Origin: Prevotella sp.
GTDB lineage: Bacteria > Bacteroidota > Bacteroidia > Bacteroidales > Bacteroidaceae
Assembly (NCBI GenBank): GCA_022788105.1
Contig: JALEVZ010000081.1
Coordinates: 1-35,185, forward strand
DNA length: 35,185 nucleotides
Direction of reading: 5' to 3'
The position numbers and the translations under genes were made by a program. Of this stretch, positions 24,749 through 33,134 are shown in pieces (position 1 is the stretch's first letter; every line of letters starts with the position of its first letter). The notes under the pieces were generated by a model. The model was not told the DNA's origin. It did no database searches and saw only the letters and a program-made list of their open reading frames with translations.

Positions 24749-25165
24749 ATGGAATTACAAGGAAAAGTGATTGCCGCACTTGAGGCAAGAAGTGGCGTTT
24801 CAGCTCGTGGAGAATGGAAAGCCCAGGATTTTGTCATCGAAACACATGACGCATACCCCAAGAAGATGGTGTTCTCTGTATTCGGTGCAGACCGTTTGCA
24901 GCGTTTCAACATACAGGTAGGACAGGAGATTAACGTGTCGTTCGACATCGACGCCCACGAATATAACGGCCGTTGGTTCAACAGCATACGCGCCTTCGAC
25001 GTGCGTCTGGTAGACCCCAACGCAGTAGGTTCTGTGCCCCCAGCAATGGACCCCGGTGCATTCACCGCAGCTCCCGCCGCCCAGCCCGCTGCCACACCCA
25101 ACGCAGCAGCTGCACCCTTCGCACCTCAGGCTGGCGAGCAGAGCGCCGACGACCTGCCATTCTAA
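24749..25165 (+). CDS. DUF3127 OB-fold protein with SSB-like acidic tip
   Basis: The 138-residue protein starts at MELQGKVIAALEARSGVSAR; the 34-residue upstream extension of the frame is not family-like. Residues about 1-90 form a compact beta-rich domain (VSARGEWKAQDFVIETHD, KKMVFSVFGAD, VSFDIDAHEYNGRWFNSIRA) that I recognise as DUF3127, a Bacteroidota family of predicted single-strand-binding OB fold. Residues 91-130 are an Ala/Pro linker. The last residues are SADDLPF, closely resembling the DDDIPF tip through which SSB recruits repair proteins. It is divergent from dnaN and followed after 8 bp by a small ORF. A nucleic-acid-binding role is inferred. Confidence 0.87.
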   Translation: MELQGKVIAALEARSGVSARGEWKAQDFVIETHDAYPKKMVFSVFGADRLQRFNIQVGQEINVSFDIDAHEYNGRWFNSIRAFDVRLVDPNAVGSVPPAMDPGAFTAAPAAQPAATPNAAAAPFAPQAGEQSADDLPF

Positions 25166-25173
25166 CAGCAGCC

Positions 25174-25338
25174 ATGACCAACAGACGTCACTTCTTCAGC
25201 CAGACCGGCGAAGACGACACACGCCGTCGCGAACTTATCTCAAAGATAGAACACGCAATAGGCAACATGTCGCTGTCTGAACTCGAAGCCTTGAGCTACG
25301 ACATGTTCACCAAAGGATATATTGAAGAAATGGTGTAA
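25174..25338 (+). CDS. Small conserved-looking protein, 54 residues
   Basis: Function unknown. The ORF starts MTNRRHFFSQTGEDDTRRRE and ends GYIEEMV. It begins 8 bp after the DUF3127 stop and ends 40 bp before a strong terminator, so it is the second gene of a two-gene operon. The sequence is charged and predicted helical (SLSELEALSYDMFTKG), with no signal peptide or membrane segment. Spacing, position and composition support a real gene; I do not recognise a named family. Confidence 0.7.
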   Translation: MTNRRHFFSQTGEDDTRRRELISKIEHAIGNMSLSELEALSYDMFTKGYIEEMV

Positions 25339-25378
25339 CACGTTCTGACAAACGACCCGTTGCGGCAAGACAAAACAA

Positions 25379-25424
25379 CAACAGCACCGTCTCACGAACA
25401 CGTAGAGACGGTGCTGTTTTTTTA
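25379..25424 (+). terminator. Terminator of the DUF3127 operon
   Basis: ACAGCACCGTCTC (25381-25393) pairs perfectly with GAGACGGTGCTGT (25405-25417) around an 11-nt loop, followed by a run of seven T. This is a textbook intrinsic terminator. Confidence 0.93.
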
Positions 25425-25510
25425 TACACCCCATTATTGATTGCGTTCACCAACGACCGACGTCATCACATCTGCAGGGGCGAAACACGAGAAAAACACA
25501 AAGACAGCAG

Positions 25511-25711
25511 AACGGCGTTTCTCGTGACGTTTTGTCACATTTCAGCGGCAATAACTTACGTCAATTCTTACCATTTGTTAAAAATGCCCTCGCGTTCCCA
25601 TTAGGCCCATTTGACATCATCATTAAGCCCCTTTGAGCTTGTCAAATGGGCCTAATGGCAAGCTCAAAGGGGCACTATCATTTTGTCAAACGTACTCAAT
25701 CGGGAAACCAA
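25511..25711 (+). repeat. 201-bp intergenic repeat, copy B
   Basis: It aligns gap-free with 9227-9427. Its core has two interleaved perfect inverted repeats. CATTAGGCCCATTTGAC (25599-25615) pairs with 25641-25657, and GCCCCTTTGAGCTTG (25627-25641) pairs with 25659-25673, giving an X-Y-X'-Y' (pseudoknot-like) order. Words recur every 22 bp: CATTA.GCCC.TTTGA at 25599 and 25621, TCAAA at 25642, 25664 and 25686. The small 5' hairpin is GTGAC-GTTTT-GTCAC (25524-25538). It sits between two convergent genes, downstream of the terminator, and has no ORF. Confidence 0.85.
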
Positions 25712-25773
25712 CGTTCACGCGCCACTTTTCGAGGCGACAGAATTGTCTCCCAGCACAAGTCCAAGCGACAATT

Positions 25774-28020
25774 TTACTTCAACTGCATCACAAGTTTTCT
25801 GCCGCTGACCAGCTCTTTGTGCGATATGCGATAGCGGTCGATACGCTTGCCGCCGAGCACGACATGCTTCACATACTGCTGCGAGGGCGAGGTGCGGTCG
25901 GTGCTTATCTCTATGTCGCCATCGGGATAGTAGCGGCGATCCAAGTGCAGCGTCACCTTGTCAAAGACAGGAGTGGTGAGCGTGTAGTAAGGTTCGCCTG
26001 GGCAGTCGGGGTAGATGCCCATCATCGACATGATGGCCCATGCCGACATGGTGCCGCAATCGTCGTTGCCAGGTATGCCGTCGGGGCGGTCGGTGTAGAA
26101 CTTGTTAAGAAGCTCTGTCACGGTCTTCTGCGTGCGCCATTCCTCGCCACGGAAACGGCTGAACAGGTATGGATAGGCAATATCTGGCTCGTTGGCAGGG
26201 TCGTACAGTCCGTTGTCAAATACATACTGCAGACGCTCTACAAACTTCTTGTCGCCACCCATGAGGCGCGCCAGTCCCTTCACGTCGTGGGGCACATAGA
26301 ACGTGTAGTTCCATGCCGACCCCTCGTGGAAGCCTGGGCAGTTGCTGAAGTTTGCGCCGTCTTCCGGATTGAACGGCGTCAGGAAAGAACCGTCTTTGTT
26401 TATCGGGCGCAGCGTGCCGCTCTCGCGCGAGTAGTAGTGGCGATATCCGAGACTGCGCTTGCGATACACCGCGGCGTCAGCCTTGCGTCCCATAGCTTCG
26501 GAGAGCAGCGCCATAGCGTTGTCCGCAACATAATATTCCAGGGCGTGTGACACGGAATTGTCGCCAGACATGTCGGCAGAAAACCATCCTAAAGGTATAT
26601 ATCCGAGGTCGATGTAAGCGTCGTTGTCGGGGCGCTGAAGGTTTTCGCGACCCTTAATGTTGGCAGATTTCTCAAACGCCTCATAGGCTGCGGCAGCATC
26701 GAAGCCCCGCAAGCCCTTGAGATACATGTCTGTTATTATAGGAATGGAGGGGTCGCCTTCCATTGTCCACGTCTCGCGGCCGTAGAGTTCCCACTTCGGC
26801 ATCCAGCCCCACTCCTTGTACATGTCTATCATCGACTGTGCCATCTGCTCCTGCAAATTGGGGAAAAGGAGGGTCTGAAGCTGTGTGAGGTTGCGGTAGG
26901 TGTCCCACAACGAGAACACGGTGTAGCGGTTGCCACTGGTCTTGAGCACCTCGTCGCTCTCCATACGCGGGTATTCGCCGTTAACGTCTTGCAACACGTT
27001 GGGGTGAATCTGTGTGTGGTACAAGGCTGTGTAGAAGGTTCGGCGCTGCGCTTCGGTGCCACCCTCCACGCTCACCTTGTCGAGCACCGTCGCCCATGCC
27101 TTGCGGGCAGCGCTGCGTGTAGCCTCGAAGTCGCGCACGGGCTGCTCCGTCTCGAGGTTGAGACGTGCGTTGGCGGCAGACACCATAGACACGCCTACCT
27201 GCACCTCTATGGTCTCTCCCTCTTGGCAGTCAAACGACATGTAGTAGCCTATCTCGTTGCCAGCCATGTCGCGTCCGTGGTTGTTGTAGTATTTGTAGCG
27301 TCCGCTGCACTTCGCCCACGCGTCTTTCACCTTGCCGAGGCTGGGCTGTTTCTTCCAAAATCCGGTCTGTGCAGGCTTGCGGCTCACGCGCATAACGAAG
27401 TAAAGGGGGAACGTAGCGTTGGAGTTGTAGCAAAATGTGCCAAGATTGCGCATGCCTTCTATCTCCGTGTCGCTCACCCTGCGCACCCACGCTCCACTCT
27501 CGTTGCTGAGCGCGTCGCCGAGGTTGACAAGCACGTTGCCTTGTCCTGCCGGGAACGTGAAGCGCTCACACGAAGAGCGCATGGTGGAGGTCACCTCGCA
27601 ACCGATGCCGTACTTCTTCAAGCGCACGGAGTAATAGCCAGGCGAAGCTTTCTCAGCCTCATATTCAGAACCGTATTTGCTACAGTCTGCCTCAACGGCT
27701 CCTGTTGTCGGCATGACGAGCACGGAACCCATCTCAGGGCATCCCACGCCACTAAGCGTGACATGTGCGAAGCCTGTAAAAAACTTGTTGGTATATTCGT
27801 ATGGTGCCGACCACCACTGTTTGTCCTTGTCATATCTGTTGAGGTCGCTGCCCATGACGTTAAACGGGACAACAGACATCAGACCATGTGGCATAACGGC
27901 ACCCGGATTGCACACACTATAGTTTGTCGTGCCTATGAACGGGTCGACATAGTCGTAGTTGTCTTTAGCGCTTACGGTCATAGCGACAAGCGCAAAGGCT
28001 GCACAAAATAAGTGTTTCAT
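25774..28020 (-). CDS. Secreted GH92 alpha-mannosidase
   Basis: This glycoside hydrolase family 92 enzyme is a calcium-dependent exo-alpha-mannosidase, usually acting on N-glycan or fungal mannan linkages. About 748 residues; the signal peptide MKHLFCAAFALVAMTVSA is cleaved before KDN (an ATG at 28026 would add two residues). Features in order: YVDPFIGTTNYSVCNPGAVM (mature N-terminus), GFAHVTLSGVGCPEMG, FSLWDTYRNLTQLQTLLFPN, the acid-bearing EGSAWNYTFYVPHD, and the base-bearing GNDDCGTMSAWAIMSMMGIY with a following P. No SusC/D pair is in the window, so it is not in an obvious polysaccharide utilisation locus. It is probably periplasmic. The substrate linkage cannot be read from sequence. Confidence 0.94.
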   Translation of the reverse strand: MKHLFCAAFALVAMTVSAKDNYDYVDPFIGTTNYSVCNPGAVMPHGLMSVVPFNVMGSDLNRYDKDKQWWSAPYEYTNKFFTGFAHVTLSGVGCPEMGSVLVMPTTGAVEADCSKYGSEYEAEKASPGYYSVRLKKYGIGCEVTSTMRSSCERFTFPAGQGNVLVNLGDALSNESGAWVRRVSDTEIEGMRNLGTFCYNSNATFPLYFVMRVSRKPAQTGFWKKQPSLGKVKDAWAKCSGRYKYYNNHGRDMAGNEIGYYMSFDCQEGETIEVQVGVSMVSAANARLNLETEQPVRDFEATRSAARKAWATVLDKVSVEGGTEAQRRTFYTALYHTQIHPNVLQDVNGEYPRMESDEVLKTSGNRYTVFSLWDTYRNLTQLQTLLFPNLQEQMAQSMIDMYKEWGWMPKWELYGRETWTMEGDPSIPIITDMYLKGLRGFDAAAAYEAFEKSANIKGRENLQRPDNDAYIDLGYIPLGWFSADMSGDNSVSHALEYYVADNAMALLSEAMGRKADAAVYRKRSLGYRHYYSRESGTLRPINKDGSFLTPFNPEDGANFSNCPGFHEGSAWNYTFYVPHDVKGLARLMGGDKKFVERLQYVFDNGLYDPANEPDIAYPYLFSRFRGEEWRTQKTVTELLNKFYTDRPDGIPGNDDCGTMSAWAIMSMMGIYPDCPGEPYYTLTTPVFDKVTLHLDRRYYPDGDIEISTDRTSPSQQYVKHVVLGGKRIDRYRISHKELVSGRKLVMQLK

Positions 28021-28056
28021 TGTCATAAGTCTTGGTTTTTAGTTACATTCAAGTAG

Positions 28057-28085
28057 TAAAGTTAGTGTCAGTTGGCAATGGCAAA
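28057..28085 (-). promoter_or_regulatory. Weak candidate promoter for the GH92 gene
   Basis: On the minus strand TTTG (28082-28085), 17 bp, then TAACTTTA (28057-28064), one base off the -7 consensus with a short spacer. The upstream box lies inside the end of the MFS gene. Confidence 0.3.
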
Positions 28086-29156
28086 ACCAACTGCCAAACC
28101 TATTGCCACACCGCTCTCACATGCTAAAAGGAAGGTGGTGACAGCTGTGCCACGCCTGCAATGGCCGCTGCTGTCGATGAACATTAGTTGCGCACGGGCG
28201 CCTGCCATGCCTATACCCGCACCGAGAAGGCACGGCGTGAAATAGCCGGGCAGCATGCCATCGGGCGAACAGAACACCGACATGGCTGACAATATGAAGA
28301 AGAAGGCTACGAGCAGATTGGTGTCTGAGTGTACAAACACCGAGCTAAAACGTTCTGATATGAGTGCCCACAGGAAGCCAACAAGCATCATGGCATAGAA
28401 GGCGACAGACGAAACGAATGAGAACACATAGCCGAAGCAGGCGAAACAAAGGCATGTAAAGAAGAAAAGTCGCCACATGCCGGGCAATAAGAAGCGGTCT
28501 GCGGACAGGTGATGGAGGTCTTCTTCTGGCGTCTTGAACGGCAAATGAACAAGGCGCACAAGCACGGCGGCAATCACAGCGGCAGCCAATGCCCACACAC
28601 AGACATCAGAGACGGCAGCATTGCGACTCACGACAATGGCGACCAGCGGACCGAGCACCATGCCGAAACGCAGCAGCCACGCCATAATATGGTTGGCTTT
28701 GGTGCGCATATTGGACTCGCTCTTGTCTATGACGAGGGTGTTGAGCAACACCATGACCGCCAGAGCGTAAAAGGCTCCTGTGATGAAACGTAGCGCCACC
28801 AGCCCGAAGAAATCGACAGGCAGCATACCACGAAACACGAACCACGACACGACGATGCACGCCGCATACAACTCGGTGGCACGCACGCACACGATGCCGC
28901 GTCTGTAACGCTGCACAAGCCAGTTGCACAACGGACCAAAGAAGAAGAGTCCGACGGCGTAAGCCAACGAGTACCACATGTGTGCAGTTGGTTGCGACAC
29001 GACAAAATCGACATTGCCAGCTCTACCTATAGGGATGAGCGCAAGCAACATGTAGGCAGACGCAGCAAGCAGCAGCGCCGCAAGGGCAAGCATGGCGAAG
29101 CCGCCATGCCACAGACTTTTGTGTACGGGTGTAGTGGGTTGTAGTTCCTTTAACAT
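28068..29156 (-). CDS. MFS-type transporter
   Basis: The 362-residue integral membrane protein has about eleven to twelve hydrophobic helices, from FAMLALAALLLAASAYMLLALI (about 20-41) to TTFLLACESGVAIGLAVGFA near the end. A cytoplasmic-loop motif RYRRG follows TM2 as in the major facilitator superfamily. The second half begins near residue 225 after the charged loop FKTPEEDLHHLSADRF. Substrate unknown. It is somewhat shorter than the usual 390-420 residues. It is upstream of the GH92 gene with 41-47 bp between them, so it may be co-transcribed, but nothing ties its substrate to mannose. Confidence 0.82.
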   Translation of the reverse strand: MLKELQPTTPVHKSLWHGGFAMLALAALLLAASAYMLLALIPIGRAGNVDFVVSQPTAHMWYSLAYAVGLFFFGPLCNWLVQRYRRGIVCVRATELYAACIVVSWFVFRGMLPVDFFGLVALRFITGAFYALAVMVLLNTLVIDKSESNMRTKANHIMAWLLRFGMVLGPLVAIVVSRNAAVSDVCVWALAAAVIAAVLVRLVHLPFKTPEEDLHHLSADRFLLPGMWRLFFFTCLCFACFGYVFSFVSSVAFYAMMLVGFLWALISERFSSVFVHSDTNLLVAFFFILSAMSVFCSPDGMLPGYFTPCLLGAGIGMAGARAQLMFIDSSGHCRRGTAVTTFLLACESGVAIGLAVGFAIAN

Positions 29157-29188
29157 CCTGTCCTTATTGTTTTTATTCTATTTCATCA

Positions 29189-29243
29189 AAGTTTCGCATG
29201 CTTATGCATGCTGGTAGCCAACATGTTAAAGCTTGCAAAACTA
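29189..29243. repeat. Short copy of the TTTCGCA-ended element
   Basis: AAGTTTCGCATGC (29189-29201) repeats the left end of the 23088 element, followed by GCATGC after TTAT as a palindrome. The right end TGCAAAACTA (about 29235-29244) matches TGCGAAACTT at 8 of 10 positions. The 55-bp copy looks like an internally deleted version, located between panB and the MFS gene. Confidence 0.5.
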
Positions 29244-29256
29244 AGTGTTTTTATTA

Positions 29257-30078
29257 TCAATAGCTTTCAGAGGCATTGGGGAAATCGGTGGACTTTACGT
29301 CGCGGACATAATTGCCCACAGCGTCGGTCATAGTGGTCCAAAGGTCGGCATACTGACGCAGGAACTTCGGTTTGAAGCCCTTTGACATGCCCATCATGTC
29401 GGCATAGACCAGCACCTGACCGTCGGTGCCGTTGCCAGCACCAATGCCGATGGTGGCACAGCTGACACTCTTTGTCACCTCTGCAGCGAGTTCGGCAGGC
29501 ACCTTCTCAAGCACGATGGCAAAACAGCCGGCTGCATCGAGGGCCTTAGCGTCTGATATGAGCTTAGCAGCCTCTTCTTCACTCTTGGCGCGAAGTCCGT
29601 AGCCACCAAACTTATGTATGCTCTGCGGTGTAAGACCGAGGTGTCCGCAAACGGGTACGCCAGCGTTTAAGATGCCTTCTATCGCGGGCAATATCTCTAC
29701 GCCACCTTCAAGCTTCAAGGCGTCGACGCCGGTCTCCTTCATTATGCGCAATGCGTTGCGCACTGCCTCGTCACGACAAACCTGGTAACTGCCGAAGGGC
29801 ATGTCACACAACACGAGCGCGTGGTTCACCGCGCGGGCTACGCTGCGTGCGTGATATATCATCTGGTCTACGGTGATAGGCAATGTGTCGGCATTGCCTG
29901 CCATCACGTTGGAGGCAGAGTCGCCGATGAGTATGCTGTCTACACCACCTACATCGATAATCTTTGCTGTTGTGTAGTCGTATGCCGTGAGCATGCTTAT
30001 CTTTTCACCACTTTGCTTGAAATCGTAAAAACGATTGGCTGTTATCTTCTTTGTGTCTGTACTTAAATATCCTGACAT
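29257..30078 (-). CDS. panB: Ketopantoate hydroxymethyltransferase
   Basis: This enzyme transfers a hydroxymethyl group from 5,10-methylene-THF to ketoisovalerate, the first committed step of pantothenate synthesis. The start MSGYLSTDTKKITANRFYDF gives 273 residues; the longer frame would run into the upstream metallo-hydrolase gene. Motifs: LTAYDYTTAKI, the metal-binding IGDSASNVMAG (about 51-61), DMPFGSYQV, LKLEGG (about 121-126), GHLGLTPQS, and TIGIGAGNGTDGQVLVYAD. It lies 47 bp downstream of the metallo-hydrolase gene. panC and panD are not in the window. Confidence 0.95.
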   Translation of the reverse strand: MSGYLSTDTKKITANRFYDFKQSGEKISMLTAYDYTTAKIIDVGGVDSILIGDSASNVMAGNADTLPITVDQMIYHARSVARAVNHALVLCDMPFGSYQVCRDEAVRNALRIMKETGVDALKLEGGVEILPAIEGILNAGVPVCGHLGLTPQSIHKFGGYGLRAKSEEEAAKLISDAKALDAAGCFAIVLEKVPAELAAEVTKSVSCATIGIGAGNGTDGQVLVYADMMGMSKGFKPKFLRQYADLWTTMTDAVGNYVRDVKSTDFPNASESY

Positions 30079-30125
30079 TTTGTTTTTGTAGTTGTTTTTA
30101 AAAGTGATTATATGTTTTTTAAAGG

Positions 30126-30938
30126 TCAGTCGGTCCATATCTCCTGTCCGTCGTATGCCAGCGACACTCCCGATGGGAGTCGGTGATGCGCCTCTGAAGC
30201 GAGTCCTATGTCGTGGTTGCAATGTATGAGGTATGTCTTGTGAGCGCCGACGCTCTTTGCAAACGCCACCGCCTCGTCGACAGTCTGATGGGAATGGTGG
30301 GGCTTGTCAAAGCGCAACGCGTTTACGACAAGGGTCTCCACGCCGTCAAGATATTGCAGCTCCTGAGGGTCTATGGTCTTCATGTCGGTGATATAGGCGA
30401 AATGGCGACCTATGCGATAGCCGAGTATCGGCAAATTGCCGTGCATCACGCTGATAGGCATTATGTCTATGTCGCCGATGGTGAACTGCTGGTGCGGAAC
30501 GACACGTGTAAGCGACAACTTCGGCACACCAGGATAGAGCTTCAGTTTCAGCCCCGGCAGCACGGACTCAAGCCACTGCGCCGGTCCGTGAGGGAAGCAG
30601 TAAGGAAGATTGGCGCGTACATGGCGCAGCGTTACCTTGTCACCATAGAGCCGTATAGGACCGAACTTGCAATACGGGCGCAGGTCGTCAATGCCTCCGA
30701 TATGGTCGTAGTGTTCGTGGGTAAGCAACACGCCGTCGATGGGCCGGAAGTCCAATGGCAATAGTTGCTGACGTATATCCGGTCCGCAATCGATAAGCAA
30801 GCGCGTGTGTTTGGTCTCTACAAGAGCCACGCACCGCAGACGGTGGTCACGGGGATTGTTGCTGCGACACACGCGGCAATGACACCCTACCGACGGCACT
30901 CCTCCAGAAGTTCCAGTACCTAAAAGCGTTACTTTCAT
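30126..30938 (-). CDS. PhnP-like metallo-beta-lactamase-fold hydrolase
   Basis: The 270-residue enzyme is of the PhnP/RNase Z-like branch of the MBL superfamily, expected to be a phosphodiesterase. The N-terminus MKVTLLGTGTSGGVPSVGCH, with Cys19, Cys21 and Cys24 (GCHCRVC), gives the structural zinc site typical of PhnP. The metal motif is HEHYDH (74-79), followed later by VMHGNLPILGYRI, the Asp ligand in ITDMKTI, and IHCNHD near the C-terminus. Without other phn genes nearby it need not act in phosphonate metabolism; a cyclic nucleotide substrate is a reasonable alternative. It lies between the DUF4348 and panB genes on one strand. Confidence 0.88.
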   Translation of the reverse strand: MKVTLLGTGTSGGVPSVGCHCRVCRSNNPRDHRLRCVALVETKHTRLLIDCGPDIRQQLLPLDFRPIDGVLLTHEHYDHIGGIDDLRPYCKFGPIRLYGDKVTLRHVRANLPYCFPHGPAQWLESVLPGLKLKLYPGVPKLSLTRVVPHQQFTIGDIDIMPISVMHGNLPILGYRIGRHFAYITDMKTIDPQELQYLDGVETLVVNALRFDKPHHSHQTVDEAVAFAKSVGAHKTYLIHCNHDIGLASEAHHRLPSGVSLAYDGQEIWTD

Positions 30939-30993
30939 AACACGCTATATTTCTCTTTTCTTCTAATCTTGTTATATAACTAAATAAACGTTC

Positions 30994-31842
30994 CTACATC
31001 GACAACGCCATCAGCAACCACCGATGTCCGTGTCGCTCAAATGTAAGTTCGGTCTCCATGCCGTTGGAGATACCTCGCATAACGAATATCTTGCGTTTGC
31101 TCTCTGCGTATTTCTGTCCATAGAGTATGTTGTAGATAACATCAGCGGGCAGCTCTGGCGCAAACGACAGCCACTGTTCTGGTGCAAGGAATCCGCTCAT
31201 GGTACTGAATTCGTCGTCGGGGTCTGGGCCTGTAAACTTCAACGGGTCGTTAATGCTTTTCACCTGAAACGCCGAGTCTGTAGCAAACTCTCTGTAGAAC
31301 TTCAGGAACGAAGAGTTGTTGTTGGCTGCGATAGCCCTGCTGTTTATAGACGTGAGCATCCATTTGCCACCTTCACGATCGAACTTATACTGCTTGACAC
31401 GATTTCTTGACAGGAATATCTTTTCAACAACGACATGACTGACAGTCGTGTCTTTTACGAGTGCCATCTGTCGCATGTTGTCGAAAATGAGTGTATAATA
31501 GTCTTGGTGCATGAAGAAATGGTCCATACGCCACTGCGACTTTGACACAGTAGACATTTTACCATAGCTTTCTACTGGCAGCGGGAACTTTATTCGTTGA
31601 AACTGAAGCTTACGGTTGGCAGCGAAATTAAAAAAGAAATCATCGAACAACTCATCTGCGGTCTTGGGCATAGGAGTCTCCGATATGATGGCTTCCATGG
31701 TGTCTGCTACTACAACACCGCTGTCTGTGGTTGTTGCCGTCGAGTCTATCGGCGTCGCTTTCTTGTCACTGCATCCTACGGAACCAAACGCCACCACGCT
31801 GGCAACAATTGCCATTACAATCCAAAAAGCACCTTTTCTCAT
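30994..31842 (-). CDS. DUF4348 lipoprotein
   Basis: Function unknown. The 282-residue protein has a lipoprotein signal (hydrophobic stretch 6-19, lipobox SVGC with Cys24), followed by a Ser/Thr/Asp-rich linker to about residue 50. The globular part begins at TADELFDDFFFNFAANRKLQ, then FQRIKFP, a region I recognise from DUF4348, a Bacteroidales family. No Asp stands at position +2 (Ser25 instead); retention signals differ in Bacteroidota, so localisation to the outer or inner membrane is open. It is divergent from pheS and 55 bp upstream of the metallo-hydrolase gene. Confidence 0.8.
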   Translation of the reverse strand: MRKGAFWIVMAIVASVVAFGSVGCSDKKATPIDSTATTTDSGVVVADTMEAIISETPMPKTADELFDDFFFNFAANRKLQFQRIKFPLPVESYGKMSTVSKSQWRMDHFFMHQDYYTLIFDNMRQMALVKDTTVSHVVVEKIFLSRNRVKQYKFDREGGKWMLTSINSRAIAANNNSSFLKFYREFATDSAFQVKSINDPLKFTGPDPDDEFSTMSGFLAPEQWLSFAPELPADVIYNILYGQKYAESKRKIFVMRGISNGMETELTFERHGHRWLLMALSM

Positions 31843-31889
31843 AATGATATTAATTATTGGGGGCTTTGTTATCTCTCAACTTTTCGGTG

Positions 31890-31897
31890 CAAAATTA
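31890..31897 (-). promoter_or_regulatory. Candidate -7 box for the DUF4348 gene
   Basis: The minus strand reads TAATTTTG, an exact TAnnTTTG, 48 bp upstream of the start. A matching TTTG box is not at the expected distance. Confidence 0.38.
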
Positions 31898-31983
31898 CAA
31901 CTTTATTTCTATTTAAGTATTCTTTTACAGGAAATTTATCAACTTTTTGTTTGCATATATTTCCCTATTTCCACTAAAAATGT

Positions 31984-31991
31984 TAACTTTG
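31984..31991 (+). promoter_or_regulatory. Candidate pheS -7 box
   Basis: TAACTTTG followed by CACC is the same extended box as at tRNA-Phe (TAACTTTGCAC). The -33 region at the expected spacing reads TTCC. The predicted leader is only about 12-15 nt. Confidence 0.5.
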
Positions 31992-32010
31992 CACCGTTTT
32001 TAAATAGCTA

Positions 32011-33054
32011 ATGATTATGATATTAGACAAGATAGACAAACTTCTTAAGGAAGTAAACGGCCTCACAGCCAAGAATATCGAAGAAATAGAACAACTGAGA
32101 CTGAAGTATCTCAGCAAGAAAGGCGAGATTTCCGCACTCATGGCGGACTTCCGTGAGGTGTCTGCGGACCAGAAGAAAACCGTCGGTATAAAAATCAACG
32201 AGCTGAAAAATCTGGCTGTAGCCAAGATAAACGAGTTAAAAGAGCAGCATAGCGCTGACGAGGAGGAGGGACTTGACCTCGACCTCACACGCTCGTCCTA
32301 CCCTATCGCACTTGGCACACGCCACCCGTTGACCATCGTGCGCAACCAGATTATTGACATATTCCAGCGCATGGGATTCACACTGGCAGAGGGTCCGGAA
32401 ATCGACGACGACAAGCACGTATTCACAAAGCTCAACTTCGCTGCCGACCATCCGGCTCGCGACATGCAGGACACATTCTTTGTAGAGACCAGCCCCAACG
32501 ACGTGACAAAGAACATCATACTCCGCTCACACACAAGCAACGACCAGAGCCGTGTGATGGAGCACCAGCAGCCCCCTATCCGCGTAATCTGCCCGGGTCG
32601 CGTGTTCCGCAACGAGGCTATCTCAGCACGCGCACACTGCTTCTTCCACCAGTTGGAAGGACTGTACATTGACAAGAACGTGTCGTTTACAGACCTTAAG
32701 CAGGTGTTGCTGACATTTGCAAGAGAGATGTTCGGTCCCGACACAAAGATTCGCTTGCGCCCGAGCTACTTCCCGTTCACAGAGCCCAGCGCAGAGATGG
32801 ACATCTCATGTCACATCTGCGGCGGAGAGGGATGCGCCTTCTGCAAACACACCGGATGGGTAGAGATTCTCGGATGCGGCATGGTAGACCCCAACGTGCT
32901 TGAGGCTTGTGGCATCGACAGCAAGGTCTACACAGGCTACGCCTTCGGACTTGGTATCGAGCGCATAACGAACCTGAAATACCGCGTGGCAGACCTGCGT
33001 ATGTTCTCAGAGAACGACATGCGCTTCCTCCACGAGTTTGAGTCTGCCAACTAA
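32011..33054 (+). CDS. pheS: Phenylalanyl-tRNA synthetase alpha subunit
   Basis: This is the catalytic subunit of the alpha2-beta2 PheRS. The 347 residues have an N-terminal coiled-coil arm (about 5-80), then the class II core with RHPLTIVRNQIIDIFQRMGF, LRSHTSNDQSRVM (about 171-183), VICPGRVFRNEAISARAH (motif 2) and FGLGIERI (motif 3, about 312-319). A four-cysteine insertion CHICGGEGCAFC (C267, C270, C275, C278) probably binds zinc; it is common in this family. ATG at 32017 is an alternative start two codons in. pheT is not adjacent, so the two subunits are encoded apart. Confidence 0.96.
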   Translation: MIMILDKIDKLLKEVNGLTAKNIEEIEQLRLKYLSKKGEISALMADFREVSADQKKTVGIKINELKNLAVAKINELKEQHSADEEEGLDLDLTRSSYPIALGTRHPLTIVRNQIIDIFQRMGFTLAEGPEIDDDKHVFTKLNFAADHPARDMQDTFFVETSPNDVTKNIILRSHTSNDQSRVMEHQQPPIRVICPGRVFRNEAISARAHCFFHQLEGLYIDKNVSFTDLKQVLLTFAREMFGPDTKIRLRPSYFPFTEPSAEMDISCHICGGEGCAFCKHTGWVEILGCGMVDPNVLEACGIDSKVYTGYAFGLGIERITNLKYRVADLRMFSENDMRFLHEFESAN

Positions 33055-33087
33055 AGACGACACAAAACGTCAATCACATAATAATGG

Positions 33088-33134
33088 CCATGATTTGAAA
33101 AAGTTTTTTTCTTTTTCAAATCATGGTTTTTTTT
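33088..33134 (+). terminator. pheS terminator
   Basis: Perfect 16-bp arms (33088-33103, 33111-33126; CCATGATTTGAAAAAG and complement) enclose a loop of seven T. A run of eight T follows the stem. Confidence 0.93.

Noticed and set aside
26989..28011. 340-residue plus-strand ORF
   Set aside because: It is the antisense of the GH92 gene. The minus-strand product carries the whole family signature, and the plus reading has no recognisable domain.
30079..30222. Longer panB start giving a 321-residue protein
   Set aside because: The extension overlaps the end of the metallo-hydrolase gene and has no PanB similarity; MSGYLSTDTKK fits the family N-terminus.
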